Source of the DNA: Lunularia cruciata
Taxonomy: Eukaryota; Streptophyta; Marchantiopsida; Lunulariales; Lunulariaceae
Direction: 5' to 3'
Assembly: GCA_948567375.1 (NCBI GenBank)
Contig: OX419759.1
Span: 54,537,493-54,601,492 of the forward strand
Length of the DNA stretch: 64,000 bases
Shown here: positions 37,134 to 48,198 of the stretch, one piece after another
How positions within the stretch are numbered: position 1 is the first letter of the stretch
Layout of the letters: the number at the start of each line of letters is the position of its first letter
Translations under genes and position numbers: made by a program
Notes under the pieces: generated by a model
The model's database searches: none
The model's input: only the letters and a program-made list of their open reading frames with translations
Told to the model about the DNA's origin: nothing

Positions 37134-37581
37134 ATCCTTTGGTCAGAACCAATTGATTGGTGTACTCACTAGAGTACTTCCTAGCAACAACTCAATCTTT
37201 GAAGGGCATACCATGATTGGAGGGTAATCCCTTTGGCGGATCATCCAAAAACACGTCCGTAAACTCTTGAACTATCTGATCAACCATTGCTTGATGAGGC
37301 TCTCGGCTCTCCTCGTATTGTCCTTGTGCAATCGGTTTGATCCACACCGAAAAAACAATTTTTTCCTCCAAAGCTTGCTCTATGGCTACTACACTAACAA
37401 AATTCCCATCTAGGGACTCATCTCTCTTCAAAGCTTGTTCCATGGTTGCCTTCTTGGAAAACTTCCCATCTTGGGGCTCCTCTCTCTTCAAGGCATGCTC
37501 TATGGCTACCTTCTAGACAAACTTCCCATCCTAGGACTGACTATTCTTAGGTGTCTTAATCAAAGGTGCAAAACAACCTAA

Positions 37582-38812
37582 TCAAAAATTCCTACCTTGG
37601 TGTTGTACTTGAATTTTTTGTTGAGTCCAATCAAATTGAACCTTATGATGTTCAAGCCAAGGTAGTCCTAGAATGACATCATAGTGTAGATGTGCCACTA
37701 CAAACCTCATACACTCCAAATACTCTTTCCCAATCTTAAAAGTAACAAGATGTGAAGTACGGAATGCAAAACTCTTTCTACCATCCGCCATCATCAATCT
37801 ATTTCCAATCATTGGCTTGATAGGAATATCCAATTCCTTCACTACTTGCATAGACATACAATTCTCTAAACTTCTAGAATCACCAAAATCCTACAACCTC
37901 AATTAGATATTGTACCTTGCAAGTGAAGCAAACTTGTATAGGTCAAGCATTCAATCCCATTGGAACTTATCAAGCTCCCAATAGGCAACTCAAAATCTCT
38001 TATTGGGATTCCTTGTTTCCTTGATCATTTTGTTCTAGAAATTCCATCTAGGCAACTTGTCAAGGTTGCCTATTCATGAGTGGACATTTAGCAATGTGAT
38101 GTCCAACTTGGAGACAAAAGAAACAACCTCCATTTTGTTGCAATCTTTCTCTATCCACTATACCAAGTGGTCTCCGTTGGATAACATCAATCTCCATTGG
38201 TAATGGTAAGCTTTGTGTAGGTTGAAGTCAAGACCAAGTTGTCACAACCAAGGAATCAAAGTGCTCAGCTAATTGCATGGCTTCTTCTACATTTTGTGGT
38301 TCTTGCATGGTCACTTCCAATTTGGTTTGTGACTTCAATCCTTGCAAAAATCAATTCTAGAACTTCCCTTGCTTGTATATTTGGAATTTGCATGATTTGG
38401 TCTGAAATTGTGTGATGTAGCTCCTTATTGAGCCAATTTGCTTCAACTCCACCAATTTATCTTGTGCGGCTCAAGTAGTATTTATAGTTTGAATATTGCA
38501 TCCTTGAATTCTGCCTATGTCAAAGTTGGTGCAACAATCTGTTGCACCAATTTTGGTTCACTCCACTCAAAATCACCACCAAAGTTTTGCCACACCATCC
38601 AATTGGCTAGAAGCCAAGAGAATCTATTTCCATTCAACTTGAAGATTGATGGCTTCAAAGTAACATTTGCAGTCAAACACAAAATTCTCCACGGTGCCCA
38701 AAATATTCTTGCCTTCAAACTCCTTGGGTTTTGGAAATTGAATGTGATCTTCTTCATCTTGAACATGTGCTATCTCTATATGTTCTTGTCGTTGCAGGCC
38801 TTGTTCATCCAA
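37582..38812 (-). pseudogene. Element A gag and protease
   Basis: The gag N-terminal part has DHIQFPKPKEFEGKNILGTV and RFSWLLANWMVWQNFG. A CCHC knuckle of the type C-x2-C-x4-H-x4-C lies near 38100-38140. The retropepsin region has DSRSLENCMSMQVVKELDIP, where the DSG/DSA triad appears as DSR, so the active site is altered. LHYDVILGLPWLEHHKVQFD is the second protease block. Frameshifts separate the parts. Confidence 0.75.
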
Positions 38813-39146
38813 AAATCAAGTAAGGTGCTTGATTTGTTGCTACATTGCAAGGATAACATCCGATATCGCCGCCATAGCTACTACTCTATTCCACAAATCC
38901 CATTTTATCTAATTGATTAACACATAGATGCAACACGTCCATTGTTCTCCATAAGTTACCACCGGAATTATCAAGGGTTACTCAGACAAGGTGATCATAT
39001 GAAAAAAATCTTACCCAAAGCATGAGGTGATGAATTGTATGAAATGATGCTTGGGTAATATCTAGACATGAAAATTCCAATGGTTTAGCGGAACTGGATT
39101 CAGTGGTCCATAAATTCTATCCATCCCATTCTTTCTCTAGTACCAA

Positions 39147-39557
39147 AGTAAAAGACCAAGACCGAGGAGAGAAATAAGAGAATGGAAGCTCACATTGGGA
39201 CACTTGAATGAGAGAAAAATCCAAATGCCTAGCATGAACTTTGGCTCTTGTATTTATAGAGATCATACAAGGCTCATGAGAAGCTTCTCAAGAAACTTCC
39301 TTGAATTGCTTTCTTGGAGTGCAAGCCAAGTTAATTGGGAAGCTTCTCAAGAAGCTTCCTTCTAGGAGTCGCTTACTTGGCATGGAAGCTAAGCTAGTTA
39401 GAACCTTCTAGAAGCTACCTTCTTGAGGTGCAAGCTAAGGTAACTGGGAAGCTTTCCAAGAAGCTTCCTAGATACTTTTGGAATATTCTAGGCTAATTTG
39501 TTTTTTTGCTACTTTTTTAGCACTACTAATTTTGTTGCTAAATTCCATATTGTTACA
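39147..39557 (-). repeat. Element A 5' LTR
   Basis: It pairs with 33974-34385 and matches over its length (GAGAGAAATAAGAGAATGG, GAAGCTTCTCAAGAAGCTTC, then CTAGATACTTTTGGAATATT). The first base is A instead of T. The adjacent sequence on its left is the primer-binding region. Confidence 0.88.
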
Positions 39558-39969
39558 AATAAGGTGGTAGTTTCAATTATGGAAGTTCAAAATCTCATGA
39601 CTTTCCAAGTCTTGAAGGATTCAAGTTATGATTTGCTTCTTGGGAGGCTATGGTTGAGAGCAACACACACAACTGATTTATGACACAAAGTGTACTTGAG
39701 GATTGGGCCATTAAACCATAGAGTCATAGTTCTTATGATTAACACCACCAATACTTCACATTCAAATACATCATTTTCTGATTATTGGAAATTAGATTTA
39801 GAAAAAGGAGCTTCTAGTGTAGACACAAGCATCAAAGAAGAGACTTTTTATAAAGGAGAATGAATTTAAATCTGATTTAAATGTGTCTTCCTTGTGTGTT
39901 ATAGATTTTTCACCTAAGCTAGGGGTTTTGAAGGAACCAAATAAATCACCATTGACACTTGACGAGATA
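39558..39969 (+). pseudogene. Element G protease, continued
   Basis: KVVVSIMEVQNLMTFQVLKD, then SYDLLLGRLWLRATHTTD, the conserved C-terminal retropepsin block (DLLLGRPWL). It continues the frame cut at 33974 and is cut again at 39974 by chromovirus B, resuming at 56376. Confidence 0.7.
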
Positions 39970-39974
39970 AATAC

Positions 39975-40400
39975 TATAAAAAACCAAATCCAAGGAGAGA
40001 AATAGGAGAATGGAAACTCACATTGGGACACTTGAATGAGGGAAAACTCTGAATGCAAAGCATGAGCTTTGGCTTTGGTATTTATAGGTAGCATACAAGG
40101 CCCTTGAGAAACTTCTCAAGAAGCTTCCTCAAGCCACTTTCTTAGAGTGAAAGCCAAGTTAACTAGGAAGCTTCTCAATAAGCTTCCTTCTAGAAGCCGC
40201 CTATTGGGTGTGCAAGCTAAGCTAGTTGGAAGCTTCTAGAAGCTTCCTTCTAGAAGCTACTTACTTGAGGTGCAAGCTAAGCTAGCCGGGAAGCTTCCCA
40301 AGAAGCTTCCTAGATACTTTTGGAATATTCTAGGCTAATTTGTCTTATGTGCTACTTCGTAAGCCCGACTAACTTCATTGTTAAACTCCATATTGTTACA
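39975..40400 (-). repeat. Element B 3' LTR
   Basis: It starts TATAAAAAACC (a mutated TGTAAAAGACC) and ends ATTGTTACA. It contains the perfect array GAAGCTTCTAGAAGCTTC at 40229-40246 and a minus-strand TATA box near 40078-40087. Confidence 0.88.
40229..40246. promoter_or_regulatory. Perfect four-unit heat-shock-element-like array in LTR
   Basis: GAA-gc-TTC-ta-GAA-gc-TTC has exactly the nGAAnnTTCnnGAAnnTTC spacing that heat-shock factor trimers bind. The related LTR at 55964-56375 has a three-unit version at 56218-56230. Other GAAgcTTC pairs in all four LTRs are separated by four bases, a gapped arrangement. On the transcribed (minus) strand they lie upstream of CTATAAATAC. The motif is seen directly. 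Heat response is inference. Confidence 0.6.
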
Positions 40401-40439
40401 TATTCCCCCGCCGCTAGTTGGTGATGTCCTCGTTGCTAG

Positions 40440-42009
40440 TGAAGCTTTGAATTCTTGGATGGCCGTTTGTGCATTCTAGAGGTAAGAAAGAGGTTCCTAT
40501 GTTGCATCATGAAGGGGATACCCTTTCCAAAGGACCTTATACTCTATATGTTGGCGACGATCTCATTGAATATGGCGACGTGCAAGGATACAATCAACTT
40601 TGTACTCCTCATGATCATTGATAGGGACAGGAAGAAAGGGAGGTTGGACTCAAGAGGAAAAGGAAGAGGGGTTAGGAACAAAGGGTTTCAACTTAGAAAC
40701 ATGAAAGACATGATGGATATGCATGTGACAAGGCAAGGCAAATTGATAAACAACAAGAGTGACAATTTGGGTGATATCAAAGGGTCCTATATAATTAGGG
40801 GCAAGTTTACAAACTTGGGTATCAAGTGGGAGAGGGAGGTTACCAGAGGATAACATGACTTTATCACCGATTTCAAAGGTGAGATCACGACAATGGTGGT
40901 CCGCATGTTGTTTTTGGCGGTTCTGAGCAACAAGGAGGTGAGACTTGGCTTCTTGGAGAGATTGGGATATAATGGTCAAGAATGTGGAAGTATGAGGAAC
41001 CTAAGATGGAGGGGGAGCAAGAAGAGAATTTGGAACAAGCGGATCTTAGCCAAAATTGAGGAAGAAAGGAGAAAATCCGGTGCTTGCCTATTTGGAATTG
41101 TTGTAGGCAAATTTGGCAGCTGCAAGACATTCATCCCAATTGGTATGGTGGACATTGACAAAGGCACACAACATATCCTCCAATGTACAATTTGCACATT
41201 TGGTTTGTCCATCAGTTTGAGGATGATAGACCATGGACAATGCAAGCTTGGTACCGAGTAGTTGGAAGAGTGCTTGCCAAAGCTTCCCGGTAAATCAAGG
41301 ATCACGGTTGGAGATGATTACACATGGCATCTCATGATGCTTGAAGATATTGTTGAAGTAGATTTACACTAAGGTTGAAGTATCCATGGTATCACAGGTT
41401 GGTGCCAAGCAGATTTGCTTACTAAGCTATCCACAAAGACCACAATTGCGGTGTGTCCTTATTTTTTTCTTTGGCAAGGATGTGATGAGATCCAAGCTCA
41501 CATGCTCCCAATGAGCGGATGGAACAGCGAGTGGTTGAAGGAGTCCACTTGGCTTTTGGTTGCTGGCCTTGTTATGTTGGCAGCTCTCACACAATCAGAC
41601 AAATTCTCAAACATCTCGTGTCATGTTGGGCCACCACCATTGACATTGGAGGGTACTCAAGGTCTTATCTACACCCATGTGACAAGAGATGGGTAAATCA
41701 TGGGCTTCTTGAAGGCGCACAAGTCAAAGATCACCTTTAGCTGGAACATAGATCCGGTCCTCATGGAATACTCCTTGATAAAGAAGGTGTTGTACTCCTT
41801 ATCACATGCCGTAAGGCAACCATGTACCATTTGGAAGAAGGGATCTTGGTGTAGAGCTGACTGAAACGCGTTTGGACCTTGGAGTCAACTGACATCATTG
41901 AGATTGCTACTGTGATGAGAGGAAGAGACTTCAAATCAGGTCGTTGTGATAAAGCATCAAGGATGACATGGAACCAAACTGGTTTGTACTCAAGTTTGAT
42001 GTCATACAA
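40440..42009 (-). pseudogene. Element B integrase and chromodomain
   Basis: YDIKLEYKPVWFHVILDALS leads from RNase H into integrase. The C-terminal segment reads LLVAQNRQKQHADHH, FEIGDKVMLSSGNLPLP, LAPNYIGPFDITQIV and HVFHVSKLKPFVP, the conserved 'K.GPF.I' block before a chromodomain. The chromodomain (about 40440-40625) reads EEYKVDCIL, IEYKVLWKGYPLHDAT and NAQTAIQEFK. The third catalytic residue block reads QTDGQTKCANCTLE, again Lys for Glu. Several stops, inactive. Confidence 0.82.
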
Positions 42010-42201
42010 TTGGAGTTGTTCCTCCCATCAATGATGTCAACTCTTCATGTGTTCCAAGTGTAAGGTCTACAACAATGGTTTGTGATTAGTTTGCATGATC
42101 ACTTGTTTCCCCAAGAGGTAATGCCTCCATACCTTGGTGGCATATAACATTGCAAGTTGTTCTTGATCTCAAGCAGAGTAGTTTCATTCAGCCGTATTGA
42201 G

Positions 42202-43011
42202 TCAGCGAGACACAAAGGCAATGGGATGGAGTCCATCTGGGGATTCTTGTTGCAACACGACTCCAATTGCAAAGTTAGAAACATCAAAATCAACCACGTA
42301 GGGTAGTTGAGGATCATATGGTTGAAGAATGGGCCTTGAAGACACCATATGCTTTAACTTCTGGAATGCTTCTTCATGCTTGGTGGTCCACTTGAAGCTC
42401 AAGTTCTTTCCTAAGAGGTCAGTCAATGGTGCAGCCACATGAGCATAATAATGGATGGACCGTCGGTGAAAATTGGCCAATCCATTAAATGCCCGTACTT
42501 TTGTAGCATCCTTTGGGGTAGGCCAATTAGTAATGACCTTGATCTTCTCTTCTTCCATCGTGATCCCCTTTGATGAGATCTTATGACCCAAGAAGGTAAC
42601 CTCCTTTTGCCTAAAGGCACATGTTGACTTCTTGCTGTAAAATTTCCATTGTCGTAGTTGTCTTAGGACTTCTCGCACATGATTCACATGTTTTGCCTCT
42701 GTCTTACTATAAATTAAGATATCATCCAAGAACACCACCATGGACTGATCCAATAGTCCATCCAACACCCGATGCATCTGATCCATGAAGACTGTAGGAA
42801 TATTAGTGAGTCCAAAAGGTAGAACTCTCTACTCAAAATGCCCATACCTTGTACGAAAGGCAGTCTTTTGCACATCCTCTCTCTCAATGGGAATTTGCCA
42901 ATAGCCGCTATGAAGATCCAACTTGGAAAAGTAGCGTGCTCCACTTACTTGATCAAGCAAGTCATCGATCCGAGGCAAGGGATATGCATTCTTCACGGTT
43001 TGCTTATTGAG
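42202..43011 (-). pseudogene. Element B reverse transcriptase, 3' part, and RNase H start
   Basis: Contains VVFLDDILIYSKTEAKHVNH (catalytic FLDD), VTFLGHKISSKGITMEEEKI and RAFNGLANFHRRSIHYYAHV. The RNase H start is PYVVDFDVSNFAIGVVLQQE, the place of the first RNase H Asp. The upstream part of RT lies beyond the solo LTR at 43753-44090. Confidence 0.85.
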
Positions 43012-43747
43012 TGTAATACCAAGAACTAGCCATATGAACTAGCCATATGTGAAATTTGGTTTGGTAACATCTAGAATGATGTTATACATGATGGTAAAAA
43101 TAGATCAGATAGAAGTATCACCAAAAGAGTACTGCTACTAATAGAGCAGAAACCAAAATAAACTTGAGAACCTTAGAACCAATAGCTAGACATATGATTT
43201 AAAGGTGAGAATTGGTTTGGTAACATCTGGGAGGATGTTACAAATGATGGACTAAGCGGATCTGAAAGAGGTATCACCAAAAGGGGACTTCTACTCATAG
43301 AGTAGGAACCAAAATATGCTTGAAATCTTTGAAGGCAATTTTGGATGCCTAAACGGATGAATTAGGCCTAAAAATTGTGTAGGTTACCCCCCAATAGAGG
43401 AAAGGCTTGCCTTCCCTCCCCCTGGTTTGTCTCATCAAGAGCTTTCCAATGGTACCTTACATGATTCTGAGACTCCTACAGGAAGATTCCCTAAAAGATT
43501 CCCTTTGGTCAAAGCTTGTTTGACCAACCAGATAGAACCTAGACCAACATATCACCCATCCAAGTAAGTAATCCAAGGGTGAAGCTTGCTAACATGTCAC
43601 CTATCTGTGTGCCTAATCCTATGGTAGAGCTTCCTTGGAGGAGACCCTCTTTGTCTATATAATAAAAAGAAGGTGCTCCTTTGGGGCACCAAATGTTGAG
43701 TGTGTAATTTATGTTTCTCTCTCTTCTCTTGTCCTTGGAGTGTCACA
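43012..43747 (+). repeat. Solo LTR (736 bp) with TTGAG target duplication
   Basis: It begins TGTAATACCAAGAACTAGCC and ends CTTGGAGTGTCACA, flanked by TTGAG at 43007-43011 and 43748-43752. It interrupts the RT of element B, which reads on either side (YRGLN|...). It shows an internal near-duplication of about 150 bp (TTGGTTTGGTAACATCT near 43060 and 43215, each followed by GATGTTA..., ATGATGG, TATCACCAAAAG and ACTTCTAC-like blocks). The internal region of the parent element is gone, presumably by LTR-LTR recombination. Strand is arbitrary because no internal part remains. Confidence 0.9.
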
Positions 43748-43752
43748 TTGAG

Positions 43753-44090
43753 CCCACGATAATCAATACAGAAATGAAGTCCTCCATCCTTCTTTGGAAC
43801 AAATAGTACCGGTGCTCTCCAAGGAGAGGTACTATGTTGTATAAAGTCCTTCTCCAACAACTCTATAAGTGTTGTTTGCAACTCCTCCAACTCCTTTGGT
43901 GAGAGCTGATAGTCGGTCTACTCACAGGAATACTCCCTGGCAATAACTCCATCTTGAAGGGCATACCTTGATCAAAGGGTAATCCTTTTGGCAGATCATC
44001 CATAAACACGTCCACAAACTCCTTAACTATTTGATCAACCATTGCTTGATGAGGGTCTTGGTCCTCCACAGATTGTTCTTGTGCAATCGG
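43753..44090 (-). pseudogene. Element B reverse transcriptase, 5' part
   Basis: IAQEQSVEDQDPHQAMVDQI, VKEFVDVFMDDLPKGLPFDQ, then [39 protein letters not shown]. The last motif is RT block 2, where the solo LTR enters. The left edge of the 10-kb insertion is just upstream, and the gag-protease half resumes at 54135. Confidence 0.82.
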
Positions 44091-44092
44091 CT

Positions 44093-44196
44093 TGTCGTGC
44101 ATATATACATCGCTACACAACATACATTGCTGTCAACATCATACACTATAGAAACACAACTCACACATAAGTCATACATAGACTCTAAAGTGCCAC
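44093..44196 (+). repeat. 104-bp duplicated block, outer copy
   Basis: TGTCGTGCATATATACATCG through GACTCTAAAGTGCCAC. The same block lies at 44820-44923, directly inside the left LTR. It is absent beside the right LTR, so it is not simply part of the LTR as shared by both ends. Confidence 0.9.
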
Positions 44197-44203
44197 TCTA
44201 AAG

Positions 44204-44817
44204 CACTTCCGCACACCGTCCGCCTAACTGCCAAATTTGAATCACTTGAACGAGCTTTTGCACACAGGGAAACACAGAACTTGAATCGAGCTATCACGAT
44301 CCATCGAGCTTGGAGATACCACCAACACTCAACGTGCCTGCACCCAATTTCCCCCTGACTTCACTTCTCTGATGTAATCAAATTGCTTAACACTTTCAAC
44401 TCAACTCAGATCAGTACTTGATCTGTCACTCTATAAACTGCCAACAATTGGGCACTGATTACAGTCAAGCCACACCCACTCAAGCATAGAGAATCTAGGT
44501 GACGCTTGCCGGCCTCTGTCCACCATAGCCAGGAACTCGAAGGCTCAACATCAGAGAAGTGAGCTCTCTGGAGCTCACTTCAAAACTATACCCCCCCCAG
44601 ACTTGAGCTAGCACTGGAACCCTAACGGTCCCGCTGACGGCACACTCGACGGTGCGAATGGTGCAAAGTGACGGTGGGCCCGACCGTGAAGTCAGTACCC
44701 TGAACACCAAATCAGACTGTCGGAAAGTCCCTGAGAAACTACTAGAATAACTCTAACTACTATCATTGGAACTCCAGTGTCCAAGCAACTAGATGCGGAA
44801 CTACAAATGGCGTGACA
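44204..44817 (-). repeat. Methyltransferase element, 3' LTR (shared part)
   Basis: It matches 53517-54134 from CTTCCGCACACCGTC to AACTACAAATGGCGTGACA. The few differences are mostly transitions, plus a short insertion/deletion. On the minus strand it starts TGTCACGCC. A C-run and hinge at about 44590 (TATACCCCCCCCAG) differs in length from the right copy. Confidence 0.85.
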
Positions 44818-44819
44818 GC

Positions 44820-44923
44820 TGTCGTGCATATATACATCGCTACATAACATACATCACTGTCAACATCATACACTATAAAAACACAACTCACACATAAGTC
44901 ATACATAGACTCTAAAGTGCCAC
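44820..44923 (+). repeat. 104-bp duplicated block, inner copy
   Basis: Second copy of the block at 44093-44196, with a few substitutions (CTACATAACATACATCAC versus CTACACAACATACATTGC). It continues into the 3' untranslated region of the element, so this is probably the original location. Confidence 0.9.
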
Positions 44924-45094
44924 AATTGCCCCTCCTAGCTAGCGGTTAGGTCCCTCTAACTCCAGATAGCCATCTACTCTAAATATATGGTATACCCTCT
45001 AATGGGCAAAGATCAGGAGGCCGGGTGCTATGGAGCCCCATCGTTAGTCGCCTGTCTGCAATCTATACCATATAAAGAATGAACTAGCTACAGG
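44924..45094 (-). other. 3' untranslated region of the methyltransferase element
   Basis: Sequence between the PHD-finger stop codon and the duplicated 104-bp block. No open frame. Contains the palindromic CTAGCTAG and TATGGTATACC. Confidence 0.5.
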
Positions 45095-45640
45095 TCAAGT
45101 ACATCTAGGACATAACCATTGTCCCTGAGGAACCACCGTGAGGGGAGGAGTCATTTTACATGCCATATGCCATCCTCTCGAATAGCTATCACACACTAAC
45201 ATAGTAGCAGCTCCACCAGAAGAGCCACATAACATACACCTCAAGCCTGCACGTACAAGTGCCAAGCTTGGGTCCATAGTACCATCAATGTTTGGAAGGT
45301 GGCATGGCGCACAATTGCGCACATGATCCTTCCAAACAACACCATCACGTCCTTCTAACACAAGGACTCCAGATGACAAAACCTCACGCACTCTCAAGAT
45401 AGTGCGGCCTGTAGAAACATCAAGTGTCATCGGTGTTGTCTGCTGTAGATATACATAGTTGCCTGGATGAAATCTATGGATCGAGGATCTATAACCTCCT
45501 CCTCGAATGGTGGCATAGCGTAAAGTATCTCTATGCTGAGCAATTGCCAAGTTCTCAAAGGCCATCTGCATCACTCTCCGAAAGATCTCTGCCCACTGAG
45601 AACATGCGTTCATCCATACATTGGGGTCATCCAAGTCCAA
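45095..45640 (-). pseudogene. Integrase C-terminal region fused to a PHD finger
   Basis: The 181-codon frame begins after an in-frame TGA that fits a mutated CGA. Residues about 50-110 form the integrase C-terminal barrel (SIHRFHPGNYVYLQQTTP, ILRVREVLSSGVLVLEG). Residues 135-180 form a C4HC3 PHD finger: C135-x2-C138, C150-x2-Y153, H158-x2-C161, C177-x2-C180, with GWHMAC and PPLTVVPQGQWLCPRC. The fourth zinc ligand is Tyr (TAT, one G-to-A step from TGT), so this copy is probably broken. PHD fingers read the histone H3 tail (K4 state). It ends directly after the last Cys plus Thr, in the position where chromoviruses have a chromodomain. Targeting of integration by H3 is inference. Confidence 0.85.
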
Positions 45641-45655
45641 AACTACAGTAGCATC

Positions 45656-46429
45656 TCAACGAATGGCTGTAGGTAAATCTGGATCTCGTCCATAGAGTAG
45701 AAAGTATGGAGAGAAGGATGCTAAGGAGGCTTGCCGGCTGAACCGATAGCCCATGGCCAACCAAGGTAATTGGAGATCCCAATCTCCCAAGTGGCATCTC
45801 TGCAAACCATACTTTCGCAATCCTCTCTTCACCGTCTGAACCACTCTCTCTGCTAAGCCATCTGCCTCAGGGTGATCTCGGGATGTAATACGATGATCAA
45901 TCAAAGCCTTGTCACACAAGACTTGAAACTCTCCCAAGAACTCTGTACCCTGATCAGTCAAAACCTCAGCTGGTGCACCAAAATGACTAAGAACTCAATC
46001 CAGGAACAAGTAAGTTGTCCCTTCACTAGACTTGTCAGGAAGTGCCACCAACTCAATCCACTTGGAGAAGTGCTCCACCATCACCAAAACATACCGATGA
46101 TGTCTCACAGTCAGCGGTAAAGGTCCGGCAAAGTCCAAACTCCAACGGTAACCCAATCCCATGATAGGTAATGGGTGTAACTGTGGCGTAGGAGCATTGA
46201 ATGATGCTCTAACTCGGTCACAAACCACACATCTGGCAACAAACTACTGCACCTCGGTCTGCATACCGCGCCACCAATAATGACTTTGAAGTAAGCTATA
46301 TGTACGCTTTACTCCAAAATGTCCTAGCTCCTCATGAGCATGACGGACCAACTGTGGTCTCTGTGATGGAAGTGGTACTACTCGCACTCTACCATCCTCC
46401 CATACACGCAAAAGGTGTCTACCCTCCAA
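45656..46429 (-). pseudogene. Methyltransferase element integrase
   Basis: The zinc-binding half is HAHEELGHFGVKRTYSLLQS, then WWRGMQTEVQ, a TAG, then FVARCVVCDRVR: H-x4-H...C-x2-C, complete. The core has YRWSLDFAGPLPLTV (first Asp), EVLTDQGTEFLGEFQ (second Asp) and HPEADGLAERVVQTVKRGL, where Glu of AER is the third. So the DDE triad is intact apart from stops at 46243-46245 (TAG) and 45995-45997 (TGA). One frame throughout. Confidence 0.9.
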
Positions 46430-48151
46430 TCTGAACCGTCTGGCTCGCTAAAGAACACGGTCTCTCTCCTTGGCCCCAACTGTGCCACCCATAACACCAA
46501 TGCGAAGATAGTCCATCGCTAAGACATCATCATGAATGTCTCGCTGAACTGTACCAATATCTTCACTCTCTGGATCTGTGACCTCAATAACTCCTCCTGT
46601 ATGCGCTGAGAGAGATACCACCAAAGTCTCTGCAAATATACACAGAAAGGCCGATGCATGCCAACATGGCACCATCTCCTTATCTGTCTCACCATGCCAA
46701 CGTGCTCCGGTCTGATCCTGCTGGCTGGGACATGGGTTTCTACTCAACCCATCTGCATCACGGTTCACCACTCCAGGTCTGTGAACAACCGTGAAATCAT
46801 ACTCCTGTAAAATCAGAGCCCATCGTGCAAGCTTCCCTGAAAGCTTGTCAGACTCCATCAACCACTTCAGTGGCTGATGATCAGTGATGAGAGTGAAGGG
46901 GTTACCAAATAGGTAACATCAGAAATGTGCTACTTCCCAAACTGTTGCCAAGCACTCTCTCTCATATGAACTATACTTTGCCTCCATTGAATTGTTGGAG
47001 CGACTAGCATAGGCCACCACAAACTCCTTCTCCTCATCATCATGCTGGGTGAGCACCGCTCCAAGCCCCAACATACTCCAATCAGTGTGGACCTGAAATG
47101 GTCGTCCCCTGATCGGTCTCCTCAAAATAGGAGCAGATGTCAACCTCTCCTTGAGCTCTACAAAAGCTCTCTCCTGCTCATCTCCCCAACACCACTCCTG
47201 TGTAAGCTTGGTCAGCTTCGTCAAGGCCTTGGCAATGGCACTAAATCCTCTAACATAGCGGTGATAAAAGTTTGCCAACCCAAGGAATGCTCGCACTCTG
47301 CTCACATTTGTAGGCCGAGGAATACGTGCAATAGCCTCCACCTTGGTCTGCTGGACACCAAGTCCTCCGGGGTAGATAGTGTGACCCAAATACTCAACCT
47401 GCTCGTGGAAGAACCTACACTTCCCAGGATGTAATTTGAGTCCATGAGATCTCAACCTCCCAAACACCTCCAACAACTGTCTGTCATGCTCCTCCACAGT
47501 AGTGCTATAGACCAAAATGTCATCAATATAACACTGAGCAAAATCCAATCCAGCTAGGATCCTATCCATGACCCTTTGGAACTCAGTAGGAGCGTTCTTC
47601 AACCCAAATAGTAAGAACCTCTACTGATATAACACATCCTTGCCGTGAGGATCAATAGCCCAAAATGCTGTCTTGGACTTATCCTCCTCCTTGATCGGCA
47701 ACTGATGATATCCCGCTCGAAGATCCAAAGTACTAAAGACCTTTGCATGCCCAATCGCATCAAAAATCTCCTCCGGTGTAGGCATGGCATACCGATCAGC
47801 CCTGGTCTATCGGTTGATAGGACGGTAATCTCCACACATCCGCCTATCTATATAGTTGCCATACATATCCTTCTTGGCTGGCATCACTGTCGCTGATGCA
47901 TACTCTCCATGTGAAATCTCCACCAAACCAGCCTCAAAAAGGTCACTACTCCGGCTCTGAATCAATGTCCTCTCCATATCACTATATCGATAAGGACGTC
48001 GAAAAACTGGTGTGTTGCTAGTCAGCTCAATCCGTATACCAGGTCCCTTCAGAGCACCTAAATCCTTCATACTGAAGGCAAAACAATTCGTGTGACTCCT
48101 CAAGAACCTCCAAACCCTCCAGTAAGCTTGGGTCCAAGATCTGGCTCCCAA
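46430..48151 (-). pseudogene. Methyltransferase element reverse transcriptase and RNase H
   Basis: FAFSMKDLGALKGPGIRIEL opens the RT. Next come SATVMPAKKD, RRMCGDYRPINR (block 2), FSTLDLRAGYHQLPI, KNAPTEFQRVMDRI and CYIDDILVYS (catalytic YIDD, intact). The connection reads VRAFLGLANFYHRYVRGFSA. RNase H has FQVHTDWSMLGLGAVLTQHD, KYSSYERECLATVWEVAHF and ITDHQPLKWLM. The 46448-46861 segment is the RNase H end and spacer (DADGLSRNPCP). Stops fall at 47807 (TAG), about 47620 (TAG) and 46919 (TGA). All three are one C-to-T or G-to-A change from Gln, Trp or Arg. Confidence 0.9.
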
Positions 48152-48198
48152 GTATCCTTTGTAACTGTAGTAGGAGTGAAAGACGTACTGATTGGCTG

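Larger units (their letters stand above)
33974..39557 (-). mobile_element. Element A: Ty3/gypsy chromovirus, 5.6 kb
   Basis: It is bounded by two LTRs, 33974-34385 and 39147-39557. Its ends fit the TGTAAAA...TTGTTACA form, with one or two mutated terminal bases. On the minus strand the order is gag (about 38090-38812), zinc knuckle (about 38100), protease (about 37580-37900), RT (36375-37133), RNase H (about 36084-36374), integrase (about 34760-36083) and chromodomain (about 34410-34640). A polypurine tract (complement of TATTTCCCACCGC) sits beside the left LTR. The primer-binding region beside the right LTR reads TTGGTACTAGAG on the minus strand, a decayed TGGTATCAGAGC. It is inserted in the protease region of element G. 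The flanks GATCA and AATAA agree only partly, so the target duplication is decayed. Confidence 0.9.
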
